64,000 nt of DNA, taken from Antarctobacter aquimaris. Its GTDB lineage: Bacteria > Pseudomonadota > Alphaproteobacteria > Rhodobacterales > Rhodobacteraceae. A program made the position numbers and the translations under genes. Position 1 is the stretch's first letter. Each line of letters begins with the position of its first letter. Under the pieces are notes generated by a model that worked only from the letters and a program-made list of their open reading frames with translations, was not told where the DNA came from and ran no database searches. Location: assembly GCF_900184945.1 (NCBI RefSeq), contig NZ_FXYF01000011.1:102001-166000 (forward strand), read 5' to 3'. Shown here piece by piece: positions 46,687 through 55,629 of the stretch.

Positions 46687-47598
46687 ATGCCCCACGATCA
46701 CCACCATCACCCTGTAGACCCCGAAGCCGGCGACACGCGCATGGCGGCGGCCATCGGCGTCAACCTGCTGCTGACGGTCGCGCAGGTCGCGGGGGGCCTC
46801 CTGTCCGGCTCGCTCGCCATGATCGCCGATGCCCTGCACAACTTTTCCGACGCGGCGAGCCTGGTCATCGCCGCCTGGGCGCGGCGGATCGCGCGGCGGC
46901 CATCGGACGACGTGATGACCTTCGGCTATGCGCGCGCCGAGGTCGTGGCCGCGCTGATCAACTTGACCACACTGATCGTGATCGGGCTCTACCTGGTTTA
47001 CGAGGCGGTCCTGCGGTTCTTCGATCCGCAGGAGGTGATCGGCTGGCTGGTGATCGCAATCGCGGCGGTGGCGCTGGTGGTTGACCTTGCGACCGCGGCG
47101 CTGACCTACAGCCTGTCGAAGACCAGCGTGAACATCCGCGCGGCTTTCATGCACAACATGGCGGATGCGCTGGGGTCGTTGGCGGTGATCCTGGCGGGGG
47201 CGCTGATCTGGGCCTTTGGCTGGACCTGGGTGGATCCGGCGATCACCCTGCTGATCGCGGGCTACATCCTGTGGATGGCCTGGTCGGAGATTGGCGGGGT
47301 GATCCGCATCTTGATGCTGGGCAGCCCGCCGCGGCTGTCGGCCGAGCGTGTCCTGGAAACGGCCGAAGCGGTCGAGGGGGTGCAGGGGCTGCACCATGCG
47401 CACCTGTGGCTGATGGACGAGCATCAGACCGCGTTGCAGGCGCACATGGTGATCGAGACCGGGGCCTGGGCGCGGGCCGACGCGATCAAGGATGCGGTGA
47501 AGACTATCCTCGCGGAACGTCACGGGCTGACTCATGTGACGCTGGAAATGGAATGCTCCGCCCATGTCTGCACGGGTGCGCGGCGGATCGGGCACTGA
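46687..47598 (+). CDS. Cation diffusion facilitator family transporter
   Basis: A 303-residue CDF transporter exporting zinc or a similar divalent metal. A histidine-rich start (MPHDHHHH) precedes six helices. Helix 2 has IADALHNFSDA and helix 5 has AAFMHNMADALGS, the two metal-site motifs (HxxxD type). The cytoplasmic C-terminal domain includes HHAHLWLMDEHQTALQAHMVI, with histidines for metal sensing. It ends with CSAHVCTGARRIGH. ATG 46687 was chosen over an upstream ATG at 46606, which lacks similarity and membrane topology. No known metal regulator adjoins it. Confidence 0.88.
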   Translation: MPHDHHHHPVDPEAGDTRMAAAIGVNLLLTVAQVAGGLLSGSLAMIADALHNFSDAASLVIAAWARRIARRPSDDVMTFGYARAEVVAALINLTTLIVIGLYLVYEAVLRFFDPQEVIGWLVIAIAAVALVVDLATAALTYSLSKTSVNIRAAFMHNMADALGSLAVILAGALIWAFGWTWVDPAITLLIAGYILWMAWSEIGGVIRILMLGSPPRLSAERVLETAEAVEGVQGLHHAHLWLMDEHQTALQAHMVIETGAWARADAIKDAVKTILAERHGLTHVTLEMECSAHVCTGARRIGH

Positions 47599-47611
47599 GC
47601 GGATTGCCAGT

Positions 47612-48826
47612 TCAGGCCAGGGTCAACCCCTTGATCTGGCCCAGCAGGCGCGGGATCTGGTCCTTGAACTTGAAAAAACCGGCTGTGGCATGCGGCCAAG
47701 CCTGCGCGTCGTAGGGGCGCATGACCTGCACAATTGGCACGTCTGTCACCTGCGACAAGACCTCGGCCACCGGGCCGACCGGGGCGTAGGCGGTGACGAT
47801 CTGCTCGGCCCCAAGGTTCCGTGCCCAGTCCGTCATCTGCTCCGCTGTCTCGACCGGACCGGAAAGCGGGCCGAGGCGGTCGTGCCAGCGGGTCGCGGTC
47901 TCTTGCAGCAGGGCGCGGCGGAAGTCGGTCACTTGCGGCGCGACCAGCAGCGGTGACAACCGGGCGCTGGCGCCCAGCAGTGCGGTAGCGGCGGGGCTCA
48001 GACCCTGGTCCAGCAGCCAACCCGGCGACAGGTCGTCTTCGTGCAGCGCGAAAGCGGTGCGGCGGGCCGGATCGAAGCGGGCCGGGGACGGCAGCGCCCG
48101 GCGCGGTGGGGGCGGCGGGCCGTCGACAGGCGGGGCAGTGGTCGCCAGCGTGCTTGGGGCGGGTCGAAAGCGGCCCTCGGTATAGGTGGCGATGTTGTCG
48201 GGGCGCGCGAGGTAGGTCTTGCCCGGCGTCTGCAAACCCGCCACCCAGCGCCAGCTGAGCGTGTTCGACGCAGGGTCGCCATCCAGCAGGTGGCGCAAGA
48301 AGAGATCCGAGCCCAGCTCCCACGGCAGCCGCAGCGTGAATATCCAGATCGAGGCGAACCACATCCGCGCGTGATTGTGCAGGTAGCCGGTTTGTGCCAG
48401 TTCCCGCGCCCAGGCATCGAAACAGTCGATGCCGGTCTGTCCCAGGCAGGCGTCCTCCCACCGGGCGCGTAGCGTGCCCTGGGTCTGCACCGCGTCCAGC
48501 GCGCGGCGCAGGTCGGCCTGGTAGGCGGTCCAGACTGCGGGCCGCATTTCCAGCCAGCCCCTCCAGTAGGTCCGCCAATAGACCTCCTGCAGGAACTTTT
48601 CGGCTGCCTGCGCGGAATGCCGTCCCAGGACCGCCGCCAGCACCTCTTCCTCGGTCAGCACCCGGTGGCGGATGTAGGGCGACAGGCCCGACACGGCATT
48701 GTGCCGCCCCGGACCCATGTCATGGTTGCGACGGGCGGCATAGCTGCGGCCGGCGTGGGGCACGAACCGGCTCAGCGTCTCCAGCGCGGCGGCCCGGGTG
48801 GGCTGGAATTCTGTCTGTTCGCTCAT
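47612..48826 (-). CDS. Photolyase/cryptochrome-like FAD-binding protein with permuted domain order
   Basis: A 404-residue protein. Residues 1-215 match the photolyase FAD-binding helical domain: LSPYIRHRVLTEEEVL, FLQEVYWRTYWRGWLEMRP, GYLHNHARMWFASIWIFTLRLPWELG and SWRWVAGLQTPGKTYLARPDNIATYT. After a proline-rich linker, residues about 245-395 resemble the alpha/beta antenna domain, which normally comes first: FALHEDDLSP, DFRRALLQETATRWHDRLGPL, WARNLGAEQIVTAYAPVGPV, and FFKFKDQIPRLL. The order is therefore reversed compared with canonical photolyases. It may repair UV damage or sense light. It is convergent with the CDF transporter gene. Confidence 0.78.
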   Translation of the reverse strand: MSEQTEFQPTRAAALETLSRFVPHAGRSYAARRNHDMGPGRHNAVSGLSPYIRHRVLTEEEVLAAVLGRHSAQAAEKFLQEVYWRTYWRGWLEMRPAVWTAYQADLRRALDAVQTQGTLRARWEDACLGQTGIDCFDAWARELAQTGYLHNHARMWFASIWIFTLRLPWELGSDLFLRHLLDGDPASNTLSWRWVAGLQTPGKTYLARPDNIATYTEGRFRPAPSTLATTAPPVDGPPPPPRRALPSPARFDPARRTAFALHEDDLSPGWLLDQGLSPAATALLGASARLSPLLVAPQVTDFRRALLQETATRWHDRLGPLSGPVETAEQMTDWARNLGAEQIVTAYAPVGPVAEVLSQVTDVPIVQVMRPYDAQAWPHATAGFFKFKDQIPRLLGQIKGLTLA

Positions 48827-48970
48827 GCCGCGAGGGTAGGGCGGTCCCGCCGTCCTGCAAGGCTACCCATTTCGCGCCCGCCCCTTGCGGCCCCCGGGGG
48901 GCGATACTAAGACTCGGGTAACCAACACGCGTTACGACATTCCCAGAAGTAGCAGAGCAGGCAGGCCGTG

Positions 48971-49603
48971 ATGAAAGACCCGTATGAGACCTACATGAAC
49001 CTCGTGCCCATGGTGGTCGAGCAGACAAGCCGCGGCGAACGCGCCTACGACATCTTCTCGCGCCTGCTGAAGGAACGGATCATCTTCCTGAACGGGCCGG
49101 TGCATGACGGCATGTCGTCGCTGGTGGTCGCGCAGTTGCTGCACCTCGAGGCCGAGAACCCGTCCAAGGAAATCTCGATGTATATCAACAGCCCCGGTGG
49201 TGTCGTCACCTCGGGCCTGTCGATCTACGACACCATGCAGTACATCAAGCCGAAGGTCTCCACGCTGGTGATCGGGCAGGCGGCGTCGATGGGTTCGCTG
49301 CTGCTGACCGCCGGGGCCAAGGGCATGCGCTTCTCGCTGCCCAACTCGCGGATCATGGTCCACCAGCCGTCGGGCGGCTACCAGGGCCAGGCGACGGACA
49401 TCATGATTCACGCCGAGGAGACGCTGAAGCTGAAGCGGCGCCTGAACGAGATCTATGTCAAGCACACCGGCCAGCCCTACGAAACGGTCGAGGCCGCGCT
49501 GGAGCGCGACAACTTCATGGATGCCGAAAAGGCCAAGGAGTGGGGCCTGATTGACGAAATCGTGACCTCGCGCGTGCCCGAAGGCGAAGGCGGTGACAAG
49601 TAA
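48971..49603 (+). CDS. clpP: ATP-dependent Clp protease proteolytic subunit
   Basis: A 210-residue serine protease subunit. The catalytic triad is intact: Ser106 ([11 protein letters not shown]), His131 ([10 protein letters not shown]) and Asp180 ([11 protein letters not shown]). ATG 48971 follows a GTG at 48968 in the same frame; either could be used. It forms a double heptamer with ClpX, encoded 175 bases downstream, although a terminator-like hairpin separates them. Confidence 0.97.
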   Translation: MKDPYETYMNLVPMVVEQTSRGERAYDIFSRLLKERIIFLNGPVHDGMSSLVVAQLLHLEAENPSKEISMYINSPGGVVTSGLSIYDTMQYIKPKVSTLVIGQAASMGSLLLTAGAKGMRFSLPNSRIMVHQPSGGYQGQATDIMIHAEETLKLKRRLNEIYVKHTGQPYETVEAALERDNFMDAEKAKEWGLIDEIVTSRVPEGEGGDK

Positions 49604-49618
49604 GGCGCTGTGTCGAGC

Positions 49619-49653
49619 GGCCCCGCTCCGATGACCGGCGCGGGGCCAATTTT
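49619..49653 (+). terminator. Terminator-like hairpin after clpP
   Basis: GGCCCCGC (49619-49626) and GCGGGGCC (49640-49647) pair around a 13-base loop, followed by AATTTTCGG. clpX probably has its own promoter in the remaining 125 bases. Confidence 0.6.
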
Positions 49654-49778
49654 CGGATTGTCGCGCCCGGTGACGTGGCCTAAGCTGACCGGATACTGGC
49701 GGCAGGTGGTGATGTGGGGCGCAAAGCCGACCGTCGGCGAAGCGGAATAACCGGGATCGAGACCGGGAAAGGTTCACT

Positions 49779-51044
<1,266 letters not shown>

Positions 51045-51067
51045 GCCAGGGCGCATGTCACGACCGT

Positions 51068-51097
51068 AAGGCGGGGTTTTTCCCCGCCTTTCCTTTT
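51068..51097 (+). terminator. Rho-independent terminator after clpX
   Basis: AAGGCGGGG (51068-51076) pairs with CCCCGCCTT (51082-51090) around a TTTTT loop and is followed by TCCTTTT. It is nearly symmetric, so it could also act on the opposite strand. Confidence 0.85.
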
Positions 51098-51127
51098 GCC
51101 GCAGACCAATTGTTACAGGACAGCCAG

Positions 51128-51493
51128 ATGACCATCACCCGCATCCATTCGGGCAGCCCCTTCGAGGAAAGGATCGGCTATTGCCGTGCCGTTGTTGCGG
51201 GCGGTTTCGTGCATGTCGCCGGGACGGTGGGGCAGGGGGAGACCGTGCAGGACCAGTGCCGCGCCGCTTTGGCAACCATCCAGGCGGCGCTGGACAAGGC
51301 GGGCGCCAGCCTGTCGGACGCGGTGCGCGTCACCTACTACCTGCCGGACCGGCACGAATTCGAACCTTGCTGGCCGATCCTGCGCGAAGCGTTCGGCGCC
51401 AACCCGCCCGCTGCCACCATGGTGGAATGCGCGCTGATCGACCCAAAGTACCGCATCGAGATCGAACTGACCGTGCTGGCTCCCGGGGCCTGA
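51128..51493 (+). CDS. RidA (YjgF/YER057c/UK114) family protein
   Basis: A 121-residue RidA-family protein; such proteins hydrolyse reactive enamine/imine intermediates. Visible features are VAGGFVHVAGTVGQGETVQDQCRAAL near the N-terminus and the ending ECALIDPKYRIEIELTVLA with the family arginine. ATG 51128 is preceded by GACAG; an in-frame TTG at 51110 is less likely. It is convergent with the transglutaminase gene, 18 bases apart. Confidence 0.88.
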   Translation: MTITRIHSGSPFEERIGYCRAVVAGGFVHVAGTVGQGETVQDQCRAALATIQAALDKAGASLSDAVRVTYYLPDRHEFEPCWPILREAFGANPPAATMVECALIDPKYRIEIELTVLAPGA

Positions 51494-51511
51494 GGGCGGT
51501 GACGTGCAGCG

Positions 51512-52309
51512 CTACTGCTGCGCGACCTCTATCGCCACGTCCAGCACCTCGCCCGCGCCGCCCTGCCGCGTACCCCGCACCGGAGCGGCGTCGTGGTAGT
51601 CCAGCCCGGTCGCCACGCGGACATAGCGCCGATCCGGCGAAATGCAGTTCGAACAGTCAAAGCCGACCCAGCCCAGCTCGGGAATATGCGCCTCGGCCCA
51701 GGCGTGCATGGCGTCCTGGTCCACCCGGTCGTCCAGCAACAGGTAGCCCGAGACATAGCGCGCCGGCAGCCCCATCTCGCGCGCGCAGGCCAGGAAGACG
51801 TGTGTGTGGTCCTGGCAGACGCCCTTGCCCTCGGCAAGCGCATCCTCGGCGGTCCAGTCCGCCTCTGACGCGCCCACCTCGTAACTGACCGCCTCGGCGA
51901 TGGCCGCCATCAGGGCGTGCGCCCGGCTCAGCTCGGTCCCTTCGGGCAGTCCGCGCACCAACGCACGCGACGCAGCCCCCGGCTTGGTGCGCGGGGTGGG
52001 GCGCAGGTACAGCCACAGCGGCCCCGGCCCCTGGTGCCTGCCCACGATGCCATGCGTTTCGCCCAGTTCCACCGTGCCTTCGCAGGTGATGGTCAGCTCC
52101 TGCGTGCCTTTTGCGAGGCCGATCAGTTCGACGGTGTTCTGGTGGTGATCGACGTACTGCAATTCCTTCTGGCCACCGCTGACTTCGGTCTTCCAGTCGA
52201 GAACCTTCTGGTTGTGGCGCGACTTCGGCGTCTTGCGCAGTTGTTGCAGGCCAAAGTTGACCGGCTCCTCAAAGCGGTAGCGGGTGGTGTGGCGGATCGT
52301 CAGCTGCAT
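51512..52309 (-). CDS. Transglutaminase-like cysteine peptidase family protein
   Basis: A 265-residue protein with an N-terminal beta-sandwich segment (LTIRHTTRYRFEEPVNFGLQQLRKTP) and a transglutaminase core. The Cys-His-Asp triad is visible: Cys165 in GKGVCQDHTHVF, His202 in MHAWAEA and Asp218 in GFDCSN. The ATG at 52309 was chosen; the frame extends upstream into the alpha-E gene. It belongs to a three-gene minus-strand set with alpha-E and ATP-grasp proteins. Such sets are thought to make or process a peptide or amide product, which is unknown. Confidence 0.88.
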   Translation of the reverse strand: MQLTIRHTTRYRFEEPVNFGLQQLRKTPKSRHNQKVLDWKTEVSGGQKELQYVDHHQNTVELIGLAKGTQELTITCEGTVELGETHGIVGRHQGPGPLWLYLRPTPRTKPGAASRALVRGLPEGTELSRAHALMAAIAEAVSYEVGASEADWTAEDALAEGKGVCQDHTHVFLACAREMGLPARYVSGYLLLDDRVDQDAMHAWAEAHIPELGWVGFDCSNCISPDRRYVRVATGLDYHDAAPVRGTRQGGAGEVLDVAIEVAQQ

Positions 52310-52352
52310 GGGTCTCTCGCGATGGTCACGGGCCGCGCCCGGAAACGCCCGG

Positions 52353-53294
52353 TCATTCGTAGAACCGGTAGTCGATTTCGATCTGCCGCCCGACATCGCC
52401 CAGGTGGAACAGAAGTTTCTGGATGAATTCGTGCAGCCCGTATTCGAACACCGCGTCGATGTCGAAGCTCAGGTAGGCGCGTTCGATGTGATCGACCATG
52501 GTGTAGGAGGGTGTCCGCAACCCGTAGTCCGAGTTCAGATACCCCAGGTTGTCCAGCAGCTTGCGCGTGCAGAAGGCCAGCGAGCGGGGCATGCGCGGGT
52601 TCAGGATCAGGAACTGCGCGATGTCGCGCGGCTCGGTCGAGGCGCCGTATTCCATGCGGAACCCGCCCCGCGCCGACACCGACCGCAGGATGGTTTCCCA
52701 CTGCACGTTGTCGATCGAACTGCCCACCGCCGTCGCCGAGGGCAGCAGCACGTAGTATTTCACGTCGAGGATGCGCGCGGTGTTGTCGGCCCGTTCCAGA
52801 AAGGTGCCCAGCCGGGCGAAATCGTAGATGTCGTTGCGCAGCATGGTGCCATGCGTCGCCCCGCGCACCAGCCCGGCGCGCTCGCGGATCATGCCCAGCG
52901 CGTTGTGCAGGTCGCGTTCGGACACCTTTCGCGCCAGCGCATCGCGGGCGCGCATGTAGGTGCCGTTCATCGCCTCCCAGACCTCCAGCGTGATCGCGGT
53001 GCGCACCATGCGCGCGTTCATCCGCGCCCGCTCGATGCAGGACAGCACCGACGAGGAGTTCTCCTTGGAGCGCAGCAGCCAGTCGATCGCCGCCTCCTTG
53101 GTGACGGTCTCGTTGTGCTTCAGGAACCCGTCCAGCGTTCCGGCGGTCTGCAACACCGATTTCCATTCGCCTTCCGAACTGCCCAGCCGCGTCAGCGCGA
53201 TGCGCTGCCCCGTCTCGATCAGCCGCGCGGTGTTCTCCGCCCTCTCAAGCCCCCGGTACATCCAGAAGAGGCCGTTTGCAGTCTTGCCCAGCAT
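52353..53294 (-). CDS. Alpha-E domain protein
   Basis: A 313-residue, almost entirely helical protein of the alpha-E family (DUF403). The N-terminus is LGKTANGLFWMYRGLERAENTARLIETGQRI, a family signature. A second signature, RADNTARILDVKYYVLLPS, lies mid-protein, followed by ILNPRMPRSLAFC. The biochemical function is unknown; it is always found beside a circularly permuted ATP-grasp gene. It lies 12 bases after that gene and 43 bases before the transglutaminase. Confidence 0.9.
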   Translation of the reverse strand: MLGKTANGLFWMYRGLERAENTARLIETGQRIALTRLGSSEGEWKSVLQTAGTLDGFLKHNETVTKEAAIDWLLRSKENSSSVLSCIERARMNARMVRTAITLEVWEAMNGTYMRARDALARKVSERDLHNALGMIRERAGLVRGATHGTMLRNDIYDFARLGTFLERADNTARILDVKYYVLLPSATAVGSSIDNVQWETILRSVSARGGFRMEYGASTEPRDIAQFLILNPRMPRSLAFCTRKLLDNLGYLNSDYGLRTPSYTMVDHIERAYLSFDIDAVFEYGLHEFIQKLLFHLGDVGRQIEIDYRFYE

Positions 53295-53306
53295 GTCCCG
53301 GCCCCC

Positions 53307-54734
53307 TCAGTCCTGCAGCACCCAGGTGTCCTTGGTGCCTCCGCCCTGGCTGGAGTTCACCACCAGGGATCCCTTTTTCAGCGCCACGCGGGTCAGCCCA
53401 CCCGGCGTGATGTTGATCCCCCTTGGGCTGACCAGGACGTAGGGCCGCAGGTCCACGTGGCGGGGCGACAGGCCCTTGTTGGTGAAGATCGGCACCGTCG
53501 ACAGGCACAGGGTGGGCTGGGCGATGTAGTTGCTCGGCCGGGCCTCCAGCTTGCGGCGGAACTCGGCCAGCTCCTTCCTCGAGGCGGCGGGACCGATCAG
53601 CATGCCGTAGCCGCCCGATCCGTGCACCTCCTTGACCACCAGTTCGTCGAGATGGTCCAGCACGTAGGCGAGCGAGTCCTTTTCCGAGCAGCGCCAGGTC
53701 GGCACGTTCTCCAGCAGTGCGGGTTCGCCGGTGTAGAACTCGACGATTTCCGGCATGTAGCTGTAGACCGCCTTGTCGTCGGCGATGCCGGTGCCGGGCG
53801 CATTGGCGATGGTCAGCCGGCCGGCGCGGTAGACGTCCATGATCCCCGGCACGCCCAGCGCGCTTTCGGGATTGAAGGTCAGCGGATCGAGATAATCATC
53901 GTCCACCCGGCGATAGAGCACGTCGATGGGCTTGTACCCCTGGGTCGTGCGCATCGCGAGGTGGCCGTCGACCACCCGCAGGTCATGGCCTTCGACCAGT
54001 TCGACGCCCATCTCGTCAGCGAGAAAGCTGTGTTCGAAATAGGCGGAATTGTAGATGCCGGGCGTCAACACACCGACCGTGGGCTTGCGGTCCAGCCCCT
54101 CGGGCGCGCATGCCGCCAGCGAGTTCAGCAGGTCCGTCGGGTAGGTGGAGACCGGCTGCACCCGGTTCTCCGAGAACAGCTCGGGGAACATCTGCAGCAT
54201 GGTTTCGCGGTTTTCCAGCATGTAGCTGACGCCGGAGGGCGTGCGCGCGTTGTCTTCGAGCACATAGAACTGGTCCGGCCCGGTGCGGACCAGGTCGATG
54301 CCGACGATGTGCGTGTAGACGTTGCCCGGCGGCTTGACCCCGATCATCTCGGGCAGGAAGGCGATGTTGCGGCTGATCATGCGTTCAGGCAGGCGGCCGG
54401 CCTTCACGATCTCCTGGCCGTGGTAGATGTCGTAGAGAAAGGCGTTGATCGCCCGCACCCGCTGTTCGATGCCGCGTGACAGTTTCTGCCATTCGCGCCC
54501 CGAGATGATCCGCGGAATGATGTCGAAGGGGATCAGGCGTTCCTCGGCTTCGGCGCGGCCGTAGACGTTGAAGGTGATGCCGGTCAGGCGGAAGAGGTCC
54601 TCGGCCTCGCGCTGCTTGGCGCGCAGCCGCTTGGGGTCCTCGCCGCCGAACCAGGCATCGAAGGGCTGGTAGGGTTCCCGGATCGCGCCCGGCTCCGTGC
54701 CCCACATCTCGTCGAAATTTGTCTGGTCGCTCAT
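53307..54734 (-). CDS. Circularly permuted type 2 ATP-grasp protein
   Basis: A 475-residue ATP-grasp-type ligase of the circularly permuted type 2 class. Features are GREWQKLSRGIEQRVRAINAFLYDIYHGQEI, YTHIVGIDLVRTGPDQFYVLEDNARTPSGVSYMLENRE, GVLTPGIYNSAYFEHSFLADEMGVELVEG and VVKEVHGSGGYGMLIGPAAS with the lysine for ATP. The C-terminal half carries the strand PRHVDLRPYVL. It is the first gene of a three-gene set. Such ligases join a carboxyl and an amine; the substrate is unknown. Confidence 0.9.
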   Translation of the reverse strand: MSDQTNFDEMWGTEPGAIREPYQPFDAWFGGEDPKRLRAKQREAEDLFRLTGITFNVYGRAEAEERLIPFDIIPRIISGREWQKLSRGIEQRVRAINAFLYDIYHGQEIVKAGRLPERMISRNIAFLPEMIGVKPPGNVYTHIVGIDLVRTGPDQFYVLEDNARTPSGVSYMLENRETMLQMFPELFSENRVQPVSTYPTDLLNSLAACAPEGLDRKPTVGVLTPGIYNSAYFEHSFLADEMGVELVEGHDLRVVDGHLAMRTTQGYKPIDVLYRRVDDDYLDPLTFNPESALGVPGIMDVYRAGRLTIANAPGTGIADDKAVYSYMPEIVEFYTGEPALLENVPTWRCSEKDSLAYVLDHLDELVVKEVHGSGGYGMLIGPAASRKELAEFRRKLEARPSNYIAQPTLCLSTVPIFTNKGLSPRHVDLRPYVLVSPRGINITPGGLTRVALKKGSLVVNSSQGGGTKDTWVLQD

Positions 54735-54906
54735 TCCCGCGTGCCCGTTACCGCAGCCTTGTCCGACTGCCTGTCGCGATCAGGCTAGCGGTGTGCGACG
54801 GGGCATGCAATGTCGGCGACGGCCAGCGCATCCGATCGCCGGGGTTGTGTGCTCAAGTCCTGTGCAGGGTTGCGCGCGGACAGGGGGGCCTGCCCGCCCG
54901 CGTCCG

Positions 54907-55164
54907 TCAGGACATGCCCAGCGCGGCCTTGTACATCTCGAGCACCGCCTCTTCTTCGGCGATGTCGTCGGCGTCGCGCTTGCGCAGGGCGATCACCTTG
55001 CGCATCACCTTGGTGTCGTAGCCGCGGCCCTTGGCCTCGGCCATGACTTCCTTGATCTGCTCGGCGATGTCCCGTTTTTCCTCTTCCAGGCGCTCGACGC
55101 GCTCGATGAAGGATTTGAGCTCGCCCGCGGCGACCCCGTAGTTGTCCGAAGATGTGTCCTGCAT
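54907..55164 (-). CDS. gapR: Nucleoid-associated protein GapR (DUF2312)
   Basis: An 85-residue helical protein. The sequence GELKSFIERVERLEEEKRDI and the following KEVMAEAKGRGYDTKVMRKVIALRK are typical of GapR, which clamps over-twisted DNA in front of replication forks and is regulated with the cell cycle in Caulobacter. The start at 55164 gives MQDTSSDNYGV; an upstream extension in the same frame lacks similarity. Confidence 0.93.
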   Translation of the reverse strand: MQDTSSDNYGVAAGELKSFIERVERLEEEKRDIAEQIKEVMAEAKGRGYDTKVMRKVIALRKRDADDIAEEEAVLEMYKAALGMS

Positions 55165-55318
55165 GCTCTGCCTCTTTGACCTCGTGACCGGTGAAGCCCT
55201 TCGATACCCCAAGCCGCGCCGCGCCATCAAGGGCGCTTGCGACGGACACGCGGGGGGTTGCGCGGCGGGCCGCGGGGCGCTAGGCGCGGGCTGCATCCGA
55301 AGGCAGGGGGACAAGACG

Positions 55319-55534
55319 ATGGCGGCATTGATCTGGGGTGGCGCAGCGGTGTCGCTGGCGGGACTGGCCGGGCTTGTCTGGTGCATCGTCCGGGTCTGGA
55401 AGGCGCGCCGCGCCCGGCTGCCGGACGAGGAACTGCGCGAGGTGGTGCGCAAGGTGGTGCCGCTGAACATGGGCGCGCTGATGCTGTCGGTCATCGGGCT
55501 GATGATGGTGATCCTGGGGATCTTCCTGGGCTGA
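55319..55534 (+). CDS. Small two-helix membrane protein
   Basis: A 71-residue protein with a first helix at about 3-25 (LIWGGAAVSLAGLAGLVWCIV), a basic cytoplasmic loop (RVWKARRARLPDEELREVVRKVVP) and a second helix at about 50-70. The ATG at 55319 is preceded by GGGGG at 55306-55310. The longer frame upstream is cysteine- and glycine-rich and has no support. Function unknown. Confidence 0.7.
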   Translation: MAALIWGGAAVSLAGLAGLVWCIVRVWKARRARLPDEELREVVRKVVPLNMGALMLSVIGLMMVILGIFLG

Positions 55535-55554
55535 TCGCTGTTTCGCCGGAGGCA

Positions 55555-55619
55555 GGGGGCGCTGCCCCCGCCGCGCTGCGCGCGACTCCCCCGGAGGTAT
55601 TTCGACAGAGAAGAAGCCC
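55555..55619 (+). repeat. Hairpin plus interspersed repeat, copy 2
   Basis: A GGGGGC/GCCCCC hairpin (55555-55569) precedes the motif CGGAGGTATTTCGACAGAG (55592 region) and AAGAAGCCC, matching 46525-46556. It follows the small membrane protein gene and sits at the 3' end of the convergent glycosyltransferase gene. Confidence 0.7.
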
Positions 55620-55629
55620 CGGCGCGCGC

